From the NCBI GenBank assembly GCA_947632575.1, contig CANRPV010000048.1:1-9651 (forward strand): DNA of 9,651 bases, written 5' to 3'. This DNA comes from an uncultured Eggerthellaceae bacterium. GTDB taxonomy: Bacteria; Actinomycetota; Coriobacteriia; Coriobacteriales; Eggerthellaceae. The translations under genes and the position numbers were made by a program. Below, in pieces: positions 1-6,775 of this stretch; positions within the stretch are counted from its first letter, which is position 1, and each line of letters begins with the position of its first letter. A model generated the notes under the pieces. That model made no database searches and was not told the origin of the DNA. It worked only from the letters and a program-made list of their open reading frames with translations.

Positions 1-1
1 G

Positions 2-415
2 ACCGATCTTGGGCGATTCCAGAACATTGATGCGACCGGCAGCCTCTCCGCTATTATGCTCGATGACGAGTACTATGGCCTTCTTGACCGAGGTATCGAG
101 ATTGTCGATGGCATTCCAGTGCTCGGCCTTCACTATCTCCCGTTATTCAAGATTCACGCTTGGGCGAACCTCAGTGACGCCAAAGCGGCAGGAAAGAATG
201 TGCACAGCGACGAGATAAACAAACATCGGAGGGATGTGCTGCGTTTATGCGCACTCTTCGAGCCGGGAACCGAGATAGCCGTACCTCCGAGCATCGTTTC
301 CGAGGTGAAACGCTTTATAACGGAGCGCCCATGGGACGACAACATGATGAGGAACTTGGGGCTTAGAATCAGTGCCGATGAGATGGCTGGTTTGATTGAA
401 TCTTCATATAAGTGA
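2..415 (+). CDS. Nucleotidyltransferase-like protein, C-terminal part (5' end outside window)
   Basis: The frame is open from the left edge to TGA at 413-415, giving 137 residues with no start codon needed inside the window. The stretch from 'GIPVLGLHYLPLFKIHAWANL' minus its last residue onward, followed by 'SDEINKHRRDVLRL', resembles the C-terminal half of bacterial nucleotidyltransferase-fold proteins of the AbiEii/AbiGii-toxin-related kind. In those a 'L.LKA.A..DL..RK..G..VDSKDIKKH..DVFRL' pattern is typical. The catalytic part (GS and DxD/DxE motifs) would lie upstream and cannot be seen, so neither activity nor a toxin role can be claimed. No antitoxin partner follows; the next gene is a leader-peptide-type protein 130 nt downstream. 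Family placement is from recalled motif similarity only. An intact, degenerate or solitary gene are all possible. Confidence 0.55.
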   Translation, partial: TDLGRFQNIDATGSLSAIMLDDEYYGLLDRGIEIVDGIPVLGLHYLPLFKIHAWANLSDAKAAGKNVHSDEINKHRRDVLRLCALFEPGTEIAVPPSIVSEVKRFITERPWDDNMMRNLGLRISADEMAGLIESSYK

Positions 416-545
416 TATACCTTGTACAGCAAGTTATTTAATTCAAACTATCTCATTCACTTCCACAAGGCTGCAATAATGGGCTTTGTCGATATTCGGT
501 AAAGACGTTCGACCAGTGAAAGCAACTGAAAAAGGAGGGCACGTC

Positions 546-998
546 ATGACCGAAAATGCCTTTACCCCCCTCAATTCTGAGAAATCAACTTCAGAGGAAG
601 TAGCAGCAAAGCCACACGAAACGAAGTCGCCCGACGAGGCGAAGACCATTGCCGCCGAGAACGGCAAAGAGCAGAGCGACGATAGGGCTCAACATCTCTC
701 CGACAGAACCCACGACGAAAATCCATCTACAGGTAAGCTTTCAGACGAAGAACTCGAAGCTGCCTCGGGCGGTGCGAAGATGTACAAGTTCTTCTGGGAC
801 ACGCTCTACAGCCTTCCCTATAAAGACGAAATCTATGATTATGTGACCTTTTATCAGAGCACGACCGATTCACGCTTTTGCTATGAAAGGCTCGCGCAGA
901 AGTTGCGTGAGCACGGCGACAACGGTACGGCCGACTGGCTTTTAAAGCAGTACAGCTGGTATCTCGACGTAGACAAAGGCGATCGCGTGATCTATTAG
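546..998 (+). CDS. Nif11-type leader / double-glycine precursor-like protein 1
   Basis: This 150-residue protein is unidentified as a whole, but its N-terminal 76 residues parallel those of the next gene. Both end in the box 'STGKLSDEEL' and a GG pair (residues 75-76), the layout of Nif11-like leaders that are cut after GG during export. I chose ATG 546 because a strong ribosome binding site (AAAGGAGGG, 531-539) precedes it; the in-frame start at 486 has none. The C-terminal 74 residues would be the mature part. They are very aromatic (17 Tyr/Phe/Trp), have one Cys, and do not resemble the corresponding part of the neighbour. The helical leader segment is oddly degraded: residues that are hydrophobic in the paralogue are Pro, His, Glu, Gln, Ser or Arg here. 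A TAG stop is followed by a 38-nt gap to the second copy, so co-transcription is likely. A role as RiPP precursor is inferred from the leader; a non-modified secreted protein is an alternative. Confidence 0.6.
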   Translation: MTENAFTPLNSEKSTSEEVAAKPHETKSPDEAKTIAAENGKEQSDDRAQHLSDRTHDENPSTGKLSDEELEAASGGAKMYKFFWDTLYSLPYKDEIYDYVTFYQSTTDSRFCYERLAQKLREHGDNGTADWLLKQYSWYLDVDKGDRVIY

Positions 999-1036
999 GA
1001 CCATGATGATTTCGACTTTAAGAGAGGATAAGAGCC

Positions 1037-1507
1037 ATGACTGAGAATACCCCGACATCCCCAAACTCTGATGAAGCCAAAAAGGAAGTAGCAGCGAAAC
1101 TGGCGGCGGCGAAATCGCCTGATGAGGTGAAGGCAATCGCCGCCGAAAACGGCAAAGAGCTGACCGATAACGAGGCGCAGCACCTGTTTAACATAGTCCA
1201 GGGCAAAGATCCATCGACGGGCAAGCTTTCAGACGAAGAGCTTGTCGCTGTTGCGGGCGGAGTAGGCGATTGGAATGCGGCTAAAGAGCGTTCATGGCTT
1301 GCCACCTACCAATATTTACTTGATGAAGGGCTTATCGCGGCGATGAGCTACGATGAATACCTTTCGAGCCATGTCTTGGATGCGGACGGCGTCTATGCAA
1401 GGAACAAATGGATTAGCATGGGCAGAAAAGAAGACGCGGGCATCATATGCGATGGTCAGGGTTGTGCCGAATATCACATTTACAACGGTGGGAGATACTG
1501 GATCTAA
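1037..1507 (+). CDS. Nif11-type leader / double-glycine precursor-like protein 2
   Basis: This 156-residue protein starts at ATG 1037, behind AGAGAGGA (1021-1028). Residues about 15-55 ('KLAAAKSPDEVKAIAAENGK', then 'ELTDNEAQHLF') match the typical amphipathic Nif11-like leader, which binds modification or export machinery in known RiPP systems. 'STGKLSDEELVAVAGG' follows, with the GG at residues 74-75 as the expected cleavage point. The remaining 81 residues carry two Cys spaced CX4C ('ICDGQGCAEY') and many Tyr/Trp, and end in 'NGGRYWI'. The core is much longer than most known peptide products, so the mature part may be a small protein. It is a tandem paralogue of the preceding gene with a better-kept leader and an unrelated core. 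A different frame continues past the stop for 13 codons with an aromatic-rich tail, so the C-terminus may be frameshifted. No modifying enzyme or peptidase-transporter is in the window. Confidence 0.68.
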   Translation: MTENTPTSPNSDEAKKEVAAKLAAAKSPDEVKAIAAENGKELTDNEAQHLFNIVQGKDPSTGKLSDEELVAVAGGVGDWNAAKERSWLATYQYLLDEGLIAAMSYDEYLSSHVLDADGVYARNKWISMGRKEDAGIICDGQGCAEYHIYNGGRYWI

Positions 1508-1551
1508 GGTACTACGATAAGGGCAAGACTTGGTGGGAATGGTGGTACTAG
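1507..1551 (+). other. Possible frame-shifted C-terminal extension of precursor-like protein 2
   Basis: Directly after the TAA at 1505-1507, another frame reads RYYDKGKTWWEWWY and ends with TAG at 1549-1551. Its composition (five Tyr or Trp pairs and singles, with a DKG turn) resembles the end of the annotated protein ('GGRYWI') and the DKG-containing end of the upstream paralogue ('YLDVDKGDRVIY'). Losing the two bases 1505-1506, or gaining one base near there, would join the frames as 'RYWIRYYDKGKTWW'. It may be a natural frameshift, a sequencing error, or chance. No ribosome binding site or start codon of its own is visible. Confidence 0.3.
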
Positions 1552-1586
1552 TGCATAGCGTCAGTTGCCATTTGGAACATGCTTTG

Positions 1587-1625
1587 AAAAATGAACAGGT
1601 CACTATCAATGTAGACAGTGACCTG
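1587..1625 (-). terminator. Rho-independent terminator of tRNA-Val
   Basis: Read on the minus strand, bases 1625-1596 form a 12-bp stem (CAGGTCACTGTC with GATAGTGACCTG) and a 6-nt loop, followed by TTCATTTTTC. One pair is a G-U wobble on the minus-strand RNA but an A-C mismatch on the plus-strand RNA, so the structure belongs to the minus strand. It begins 8 nt after the tRNA 3' end, which makes the tRNA its obvious client. It would also shield the tRNA from the converging plus-strand genes only weakly, because the plus-strand side lacks a T run. Confidence 0.85.
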
Positions 1626-1633
1626 CGAATTAA

Positions 1634-1708
<75 letters not shown>

Positions 1709-1785
1709 GATTGTCAATGACGCTGAGTGCATGTCCTGACGCAGATTGCACGTCCGAAACGTAAAGCACGTATCAGCGAAAACAA

Positions 1786-1813
1786 ATTCTATCAGAAAGA
1801 CCGCTCCTCGCAA
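1786..1813 (-). promoter_or_regulatory. Sigma-70-like promoter for tRNA-Val
   Basis: On the minus strand TTGCGA (1813-1808) and TAGAAT (1791-1786) are separated by 16 nt. These match the -35 and -10 consensus at four and five of six positions. The start of transcription would lie about 70 nt before the mature tRNA, so the 5' leader would need RNase P trimming. The site lies just downstream of the membrane-protein gene stop, consistent with independent tRNA expression. Confidence 0.5.
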
Positions 1814-1820
1814 GAAAAAT

Positions 1821-2606
1821 TTAGACGGTGAAGCGTATACCTACGTAATAGATATTGTCAGGAAGACCGCGCACCTCATAGACCCTCGAAAGCTCGATGA
1901 TCGAGATTCTCCAGGTATAGGTGACGCCGCCACTGGATAACGTGCCGGTCCGATAGGTATTGCCCACGTCGTCTACGCCCGAATCGATGATGGTGGCATT
2001 CTCTAGGCCCTCCGCGAGCAAAGCGTTCTGGAGCGTGAGCTCCACCGATCCTGATCGGAAATCGGCGTAGTGGAGTCGCAGCTCAGTGGAGGGGGTACGG
2101 CTTACCGCCAGCTGCCACGAGCCATTCAGAAGGCGTGCCACCTCACTGGGCGCCAGATTATCGATGCCTTGCATGTACATAAGACCAGCCTCGGCAAGGG
2201 TCACATCTGAGGGTAATTTGATGACCTGGAATCCGCCATTGGGATTGGTGCCGACGGGCTCTTGTTCGTAGAGGGTATAACCGCTATCTTTCAAGGTCTG
2301 CATGATCGCCGCGTCATCCATGGTCATGAATGAGAAAAGGTTAGGTAGATCAAGGTTTACCTCGCGATTTATGTTTTCCTCAAAAGCTGTCTGCTCGTTA
2401 CGTTCGGCAAAGACCACCTGATCGAAGTACCAAATGAGGAATATGACACCAAAGACGGCAGCGATGGCCGCGATGATGAGAGCACCTTTCTTCACGGTAG
2501 AAGGCGGATCGAGAGGCCGATCCAGCGCGCTTGCGTCAGGGTAGCGAATGCCATCTCTGATCCGAGGATCCTTTTCATGACGGGAATGCTGAGATCTCAG
2601 TTTCAT
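1821..2606 (-). CDS. Single-pass membrane protein of unknown function
   Basis: The product is 261 residues and I do not recognise a named family. The first 40 residues are hydrophilic and charged with many Arg, Asp and His. One clear membrane helix follows (about 41-61, 'GALIIAAIAAVFGVIFLIWY'), then a roughly 200-residue soluble domain without Cys. With a charged N-terminal tail that includes KK just before the helix, the large domain most likely sits outside the cell. That domain has regular alternating patterns ('GSWQLAVSRT', 'GSVELTLQNA', 'GVTYTWRISI') that suggest beta strands, but no catalytic motif is evident. The ATG overlaps the TGA of the lipid-kinase gene upstream (ATGA at 2606-2603), with GAGGAGA as ribosome binding site inside that gene. 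Translation is therefore probably coupled and the two products may act together at the membrane. Function is unknown. Confidence 0.85.
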   Translation of the reverse strand: MKLRSQHSRHEKDPRIRDGIRYPDASALDRPLDPPSTVKKGALIIAAIAAVFGVIFLIWYFDQVVFAERNEQTAFEENINREVNLDLPNLFSFMTMDDAAIMQTLKDSGYTLYEQEPVGTNPNGGFQVIKLPSDVTLAEAGLMYMQGIDNLAPSEVARLLNGSWQLAVSRTPSTELRLHYADFRSGSVELTLQNALLAEGLENATIIDSGVDDVGNTYRTGTLSSGGVTYTWRISIIELSRVYEVRGLPDNIYYVGIRFTV

Positions 2607-3556
2607 GCATTCTCCTCAGGGTATTGGGAGAAGAGAGACGGGGTGGTGTCTCCATACAGGTCAACGCCCTCCTCGGATACGACGAAGGAAACCGATTGGG
2701 GCCACAGACGCGCCATAAACGGCGTGTAATGAGGGCTAACCTCGCCATCATACTGAACCTGCAGGGGCGGATCTGCCTCCAAATAAACTTCGTGACCCTG
2801 ATAGATTTCCACGGCATCCGTGCGATGGGGGAAATCTCCTCCGCGATCGAGGATGGTGGCAAAGAGCACGGGGATGAGTCCGAGGGCATCTTTGGTGTTC
2901 ATGACGACGATGTCAAAAGCGCCGTCACGGGGAAGGTTTTCATGAACGACAGGAATGTCGAATTGCAGCTTCGCGAAATTGATGATCAACACACCGATGC
3001 CTTCAGTCTCGATCGTCTTGCCATCGATCACAAGACGCAGCTTGGAAAACTGCGGCATGGGGTTTGCGAAGGCTGCCGAGAAATAGGCCATGGGCCCGAG
3101 CAGCTTTTTCGTGGGCATAGCGGCGCCCATGATGGTCGCGTCGTAGCCGGCGCCGGCCATGACAGAAAAGCCGGTGGTGGAGCCATCAGGAAACGTGATC
3201 TCACCGAAGTCGAAATCGAGTGTCTCACCCTCACGAGCCATTTTCGCCAGAGCATGGGGTTCGTTAGGGGAGAGGAGGTTGAGCGTGAGCAGGTTTCCCG
3301 TGCCTGCCGGGAAGGGTAGAACCGGAATCCCGGTGTGCATCAGCTGGTGGGCAACGGAAGATATTGTGCCATCGCCGCCGCTTACGACAACGAGGTCGAA
3401 ATCATCGGCGTCGTCCAAAAACGTGCTCACGTCGGTGGTGCCGTTGCTGGAACGAACGACAATCTCATCCCCATCTTGGGAAAAGGAACGCATGAAGTCG
3501 TAGATGGCCCCATCTCCATATCCTGAGGAAAGATTGTTCACGATGAGCAGTTTCAA
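2603..3556 (-). CDS. Diacylglycerol kinase-family lipid kinase (DgkB/YegS-like)
   Basis: The 317-residue protein has the N-terminal DAGK catalytic fold: 'IVNNLSSG' at residues 5-12, the nucleotide-binding loop 'GGDGT' at 60-64 and 'PAGTGN' at 83-88. These are the hallmarks of lipid kinases that phosphorylate diacylglycerol or a related lipid with ATP. 'GAGYDA' and a C-terminal beta domain with 'QVQYDGE' complete the usual architecture at about the usual length (roughly 300). It would act at the cytoplasmic face of the membrane, for example returning diacylglycerol to phosphatidic acid; the true substrate cannot be read from sequence. The start is TTG 3556-3554, preceded by GAAGGGA at 5 nt, and no better start is seen upstream. 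It is divergent from the RNase D gene and coupled by ATGA to the membrane-protein gene. Confidence 0.9.
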   Translation of the reverse strand: MKLLIVNNLSSGYGDGAIYDFMRSFSQDGDEIVVRSSNGTTDVSTFLDDADDFDLVVVSGGDGTISSVAHQLMHTGIPVLPFPAGTGNLLTLNLLSPNEPHALAKMAREGETLDFDFGEITFPDGSTTGFSVMAGAGYDATIMGAAMPTKKLLGPMAYFSAAFANPMPQFSKLRLVIDGKTIETEGIGVLIINFAKLQFDIPVVHENLPRDGAFDIVVMNTKDALGLIPVLFATILDRGGDFPHRTDAVEIYQGHEVYLEADPPLQVQYDGEVSPHYTPFMARLWPQSVSFVVSEEGVDLYGDTTPSLFSQYPEENA

Positions 3557-3572
3557 AGAAATCCCTTCGCCT

Positions 3573-3600
3573 TTGCTATGCTATGGCATGGTACTACAAT
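3573..3600 (+). promoter_or_regulatory. Sigma-70-like promoter for the RNase D-led gene run
   Basis: TTGCTA (3573-3578) and TACAAT (3595-3600) are spaced by 16 nt and match consensus at four and five of six positions. Transcription would begin near 3607, leaving about 20 nt before GTG 3629. The position excludes the upstream in-frame ATG at 3578, which lies inside the -35 box, and so decides the start of the RNase D gene. It sits in the short divergent gap with the lipid-kinase gene. Confidence 0.6.
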
Positions 3601-3628
3601 CCCCGCTTCAGGATTAAAGGAAAACCAA

Positions 3629-4777
3629 GTGTACATCGCTTCCCAAGAAAGCTTCAACGAGTTCATAGGTCGTGTGTCTCAATCGCCTCTTTTGGCCATT
3701 GACACGGAGTTTCTTCGCGAAAAGACCTATTACCCGCGACTTTGCCTCGTGCAGTTGGCCACAACAGATGATGTGGCTGTGGTGGATCCCTTTGCGGTGA
3801 AGGATCTCAGTGCCCTTGGTTCGATGCTCGACGATGAACGATGCGTGAAGATTTTTCATGCGGGGGAGCAGGATATTTCCATCCTTTGGCGTGAGACGGG
3901 AGTTCTTGCTCGTCCGGTTTTCGATACCCAGCTGGCTGCCGCACTTTTAGGACATGTGCAACAGATAGGCTACGGGGCACTGGTGCATTCGCTTTGCGGA
4001 GTCACCTTAAAGAAGTTGGATTCCTTTACCGATTGGTCACGTCGTCCCCTTTCGGAATCGCAACTTCGCTATGCCGCGGAGGACGTCTCTTTCTTGCCGG
4101 CCATGTATGAGAAGATGGTTGACATGCTTAAGGCCAAGGGACGTCTTTCCTGGTTGGATGAGGATTTCGCCGCCTTGAGCGATCCCTCTCGTTACACGGT
4201 CGATCCTAAGGAGCGCTTTCGTCGTTTGAAGCGCGCGTCCTCACTCTCAAGACATCAGCTTGCCGCCGCTCAGGCGCTCGCGGCTTGGCGCGAGGAAGAG
4301 GCTATGAGACGGGATATTCCTCGCAAATGGGTGCTGACCGATGAGCAGGTGGTTGAGGCATGTAAGCGGGAAGCCACGACCATCGATGAGCTTTTCATGG
4401 TGCGCGGTATGCGCGAGCGACTTTCCACGCGAGATGCTCGAATCGTCGCGTCGCTGATGGCCGAAGCGCTCGCGAAGCCTGAAAGTCAGTGGCCTGAGTA
4501 TGATCGCTCCTCTCGCAGTGAGCGCAACGTGGATGCCAGTTTAGATTTGATGAACGCTTTGTTGAGGCTTCGGGCGAAGGAAAACGATATCGCCATGCAG
4601 ACGCTTGCCACACACGATGATTTAACGCTACTGGCGCGAGGTCACGATGATGACGTGGAGGTTTTGAAGGGCTGGCGTCGTTCCCTTATCGGAAACGAGC
4701 TTAAAGAACTGTTGGCCGGGTCTTTAAGCCTCAGTCTGGAGGATGGAGAGCTTCGGGTTCATCGCATTTCGTTATAA
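3629..4777 (+). CDS. rnd: Ribonuclease D (DEDD 3'-5' exoribonuclease with HRDC domain)
   Basis: With GTG 3629 as start the protein has 382 residues, close to the family's usual 370-390. AAAGG (3616-3620) is its ribosome binding site, and the 17 codons up to ATG 3578 would overlap the promoter. The exonuclease core shows all three motifs: 'AIDTEF' (D25, E27), 'FHAGEQDISIL' (D82) and 'YAAEDV' (Y148, D152), the DEDDy arrangement that binds two metal ions. An HRDC helical domain follows at about 205-285 ('AAWREEEAMRRDIPRKWVL'). A second, weaker HRDC-like helical region may fill the C-terminus. RNase D trims the 3' ends of tRNA precursors and other stable RNAs in the cytoplasm. It is the first gene of the plus-strand run; the zinc peptidase gene starts 39 nt later. 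Confidence 0.92.
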   Translation: MYIASQESFNEFIGRVSQSPLLAIDTEFLREKTYYPRLCLVQLATTDDVAVVDPFAVKDLSALGSMLDDERCVKIFHAGEQDISILWRETGVLARPVFDTQLAAALLGHVQQIGYGALVHSLCGVTLKKLDSFTDWSRRPLSESQLRYAAEDVSFLPAMYEKMVDMLKAKGRLSWLDEDFAALSDPSRYTVDPKERFRRLKRASSLSRHQLAAAQALAAWREEEAMRRDIPRKWVLTDEQVVEACKREATTIDELFMVRGMRERLSTRDARIVASLMAEALAKPESQWPEYDRSSRSERNVDASLDLMNALLRLRAKENDIAMQTLATHDDLTLLARGHDDDVEVLKGWRRSLIGNELKELLAGSLSLSLEDGELRVHRISL

Positions 4778-4778
4778 T
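4773..4778 (+). promoter_or_regulatory. Perfect -10 box overlapping the rnd stop codon
   Basis: TATAAT at 4773-4778 contains the TAA stop of the RNase D gene and lies about 40 nt before the zinc-peptidase ATG. No convincing -35 is present at the right distance (GCTTCG or TTCGGG), so it is at best a weak internal promoter. If used, the transcript would start near 4785. That would leave the upstream GTG 4793 almost leaderless, favouring ATG 4817. Confidence 0.3.
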
Positions 4779-4816
4779 GGCAAAAACACGAAGTGACTAA
4801 GGAGCTTGAAGCGTCT

Positions 4817-5482
4817 ATGTTCAGTAATTCCTATCTGCTGCTGGTTATAGTTACTTTGGTCATTGGTCTGGCGGCTGAAGCCTATGTGAACGGTCAGCTG
4901 AATCGATATTCTAAGGTGCGCTCATCCCAAGGGTTGACGGGCTATGATTGCGCTCGTCAGATGCTGGCCTATTACGGCATCGATAATGTGGCAATTCGCC
5001 CTGGCTCAAAAGGCCAGGATTTCTTTGATCCGCGCAGCAATTCGGTCACGCTTTCACCAGGCGCCTATAACGGACGATCGATTACGGCCATGGCCACGGC
5101 TTGCCATGAGGTGGGTCATGCCTGTCAGTATGCCTTTGGCTATCAGCCGATGAAGATTCGCGGCGCCATCGTGCCCGTGGTGAATTTGGCCTCCAATATC
5201 TGGATCTTTCTCTTGATGATCGGCATCTTCATGAACATCGCCGGGCTTACCGATCTGGCGATCATTATGTATGCCGTGGTGGTGCTCTTCCAGCTTGTGA
5301 CCTTGCCGGTAGAGTTCAACGCTTCTCACCGCGCCATGACCTACATGTCTTCCATCGGCCTGCCGGTTCAGGAGCAGAAGGCTTCCTGGAGCGTTTTGCG
5401 GGCATGCGCTCTCACCTATGTCGCCGCGGCGCTCACGTCGATTTTGCAGCTGCTGTGGCTTTTGGGTCAGCGTCGCGATTAA
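4817..5482 (+). CDS. Membrane zinc metallopeptidase (YugP-like, Zn_peptidase_2 family)
   Basis: The start is taken as ATG 4817, with AAGGAG at 4799-4804 (12 nt away). This gives 221 residues, close to the roughly 225 of Bacillus subtilis YugP, and places the membrane helix at the very N-terminus as in that family. An in-frame GTG at 4793 would add 8 residues but has no ribosome binding site. 'LNRYSKVRSSQGLTG' and 'FFDPRSNSVTLSPGAYNG' are family signatures. The catalytic motif is HEVGH (H97, E98, H101), with E166 in 'PVEFNASHRA' as the likely third zinc ligand. Hydrophobic helices lie at about 6-22, 118-142, 146-163 and 196-216. It is an integral membrane protease of unknown substrate. The downstream exonuclease VII gene starts 12 nt after its stop, suggesting one transcript. 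Confidence 0.9.
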   Translation: MFSNSYLLLVIVTLVIGLAAEAYVNGQLNRYSKVRSSQGLTGYDCARQMLAYYGIDNVAIRPGSKGQDFFDPRSNSVTLSPGAYNGRSITAMATACHEVGHACQYAFGYQPMKIRGAIVPVVNLASNIWIFLLMIGIFMNIAGLTDLAIIMYAVVVLFQLVTLPVEFNASHRAMTYMSSIGLPVQEQKASWSVLRACALTYVAAALTSILQLLWLLGQRRD

Positions 5483-5494
5483 GACTCACGTATC

Positions 5495-6775
5495 ATGACT
5501 GCTTCAAGTTTTGAAGGACAAGGCCTCGGTGGTCTGATCGAGGAGGAAACATCGTCGCAGACCCAAGCGGCTCTTTCCGTTTCAGCTGCGATGGGACTGG
5601 CGAAACGATCCTTAGAGGACATCGTCGTCCGTATCTTGGGCGAAGTGTCCGAAGTATCCAACAAGCCTGGTTACAAGGCGGTTTATTTCTCCGTGAAGGA
5701 TAGCTCGGCATCGCTTCCCTGCATGATGTGGAATAATCGCTACCTAGCGGCGGGAGTGGAACTTCGTGTCGGCATGCTCGTTGAGCTCACGGGACGTTTC
5801 ACGCTCTATGCTCCTAAAGGGCGGATGAACTTCGATGTGTTCTCTTTAAGCCTTGCCGGTGAGGGCTCGCTGCGCCTTCAGGTGGCGAATCTCGCCCGTA
5901 AGCTTTCCGCCGAAGGCTTGATGAGTCAGGAGAGGAAACGCCCTCTTCCCTTACTTCCGCAAACCATAGGTGTGGTCACCTCGCCGCGAGGCGCGGCGGT
6001 ACACGATGTGCTTCGCACGCTTCGTCGCCGCTATCCTTTAGCGCGTGTGCTTCTCGCGGGTGTTCCTGTGGAGGGCGCAGATGCTCCTCGAGGGCTTATC
6101 GAGGCGCTTGGACGGGTAAGTGCAGCGGGAGCAGAAGTGGTGCTGTTGGTGCGCGGCGGAGGCTCCTTCGAGGATCTCATGTCCTTCAACGATGAGGCTC
6201 TTGCACGCTTTGTGGCGTCCATGCCCGTGCCGGTGGTCACCGGCATCGGTCATGAGCCTGATACCACTATCGCCGATATGGTGTCGGATTTGCGGGCCTC
6301 AACGCCCACGGCAGCGGCGGAATCGGTGGCTCCTACCCTGGAGTCTCTTCGTCAGCAGCTACAAACCCTGACGACACGGCTCTACCATGATCAACAGCGC
6401 CAATATGAGGCTTTGCGCCATCGGGTTGATCGCATAGGCGATCTGCCGCTTTTCCAAGAACCACAGAGGCTTTTTGATAGTGAAGCGCTCGCCCTTGATG
6501 AGCTGAGTTTGCGTCTGCGTCATATTGGGGAGACCTTCACCAATCGCTATCAAACCCAGCTCTCGGTGTTTGCCGCACGACTTCATGACCTGTCGCCTCT
6601 TGTGGTGCTGGGGCGGGGCTATGCACTGGTGAGAGATGATAATGCTGCCATCGTTAAGACGATCGGGCAGGTGAGTCCAGGAGACGATGTAACGGTGTCC
6701 GTATCTGATGGGGATTTGGTCTGCGCGGTTACGGCCACGGTATCACGAGAGGATGCGGAAGAGAGGAAGTTATGA
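5495..6775 (+). CDS. xseA: Exodeoxyribonuclease VII large subunit
   Basis: The 426-residue protein opens with about 25 weakly conserved residues, then 'ALSVSAAM' and an OB-fold domain (about 27-125, 'KAVYFSVKD'). The catalytic region shows the signature blocks 'GVVTSPRGAAVHDVL' (from 159), 'RGGGSFEDLMSFNDEALAR' (from 220) and 'GIGHEPDTTIADMVSDLRA' (from 250). A helical, coiled-coil-prone stretch and the C-terminal 'LGRGYALVRD' segment follow. It is somewhat shorter than the 456-residue Escherichia coli protein, mainly in the coiled-coil part. With XseB it forms the enzyme that degrades single-stranded DNA from both ends to oligonucleotides, used in repair. No strong ribosome binding site precedes ATG 5495, so translation may depend on coupling to the gene 12 nt upstream. 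Its TGA overlaps the xseB ATG. Confidence 0.96.
   Translation: MTASSFEGQGLGGLIEEETSSQTQAALSVSAAMGLAKRSLEDIVVRILGEVSEVSNKPGYKAVYFSVKDSSASLPCMMWNNRYLAAGVELRVGMLVELTGRFTLYAPKGRMNFDVFSLSLAGEGSLRLQVANLARKLSAEGLMSQERKRPLPLLPQTIGVVTSPRGAAVHDVLRTLRRRYPLARVLLAGVPVEGADAPRGLIEALGRVSAAGAEVVLLVRGGGSFEDLMSFNDEALARFVASMPVPVVTGIGHEPDTTIADMVSDLRASTPTAAAESVAPTLESLRQQLQTLTTRLYHDQQRQYEALRHRVDRIGDLPLFQEPQRLFDSEALALDELSLRLRHIGETFTNRYQTQLSVFAARLHDLSPLVVLGRGYALVRDDNAAIVKTIGQVSPGDDVTVSVSDGDLVCAVTATVSREDAEERKL

Noticed and set aside
422..451. Possible promoter TTGTAC - 18 nt - AACTAT upstream of the first precursor gene
   Set aside because: The -10 matches consensus at only three of six positions and the region is generally AT-rich; not distinguishable from chance.
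486..545. Upstream in-frame start adding 20 residues to precursor 1
   Set aside because: No ribosome binding site precedes it, the extension has no counterpart in the paralogue, and ATG 546 has an excellent site.
1531..1537. TGGTGGG identical to the tRNA 3' end (1634-1640), as a possible attachment-site remnant
   Set aside because: Only seven bases match and they are explained by neighbouring Trp codons in the shifted frame.
2624..3319. 231-codon open frame on the plus strand opposite the lipid kinase
   Set aside because: It is antisense to a gene with clear kinase motifs, and its translation has no recognisable domain or ribosome binding site.
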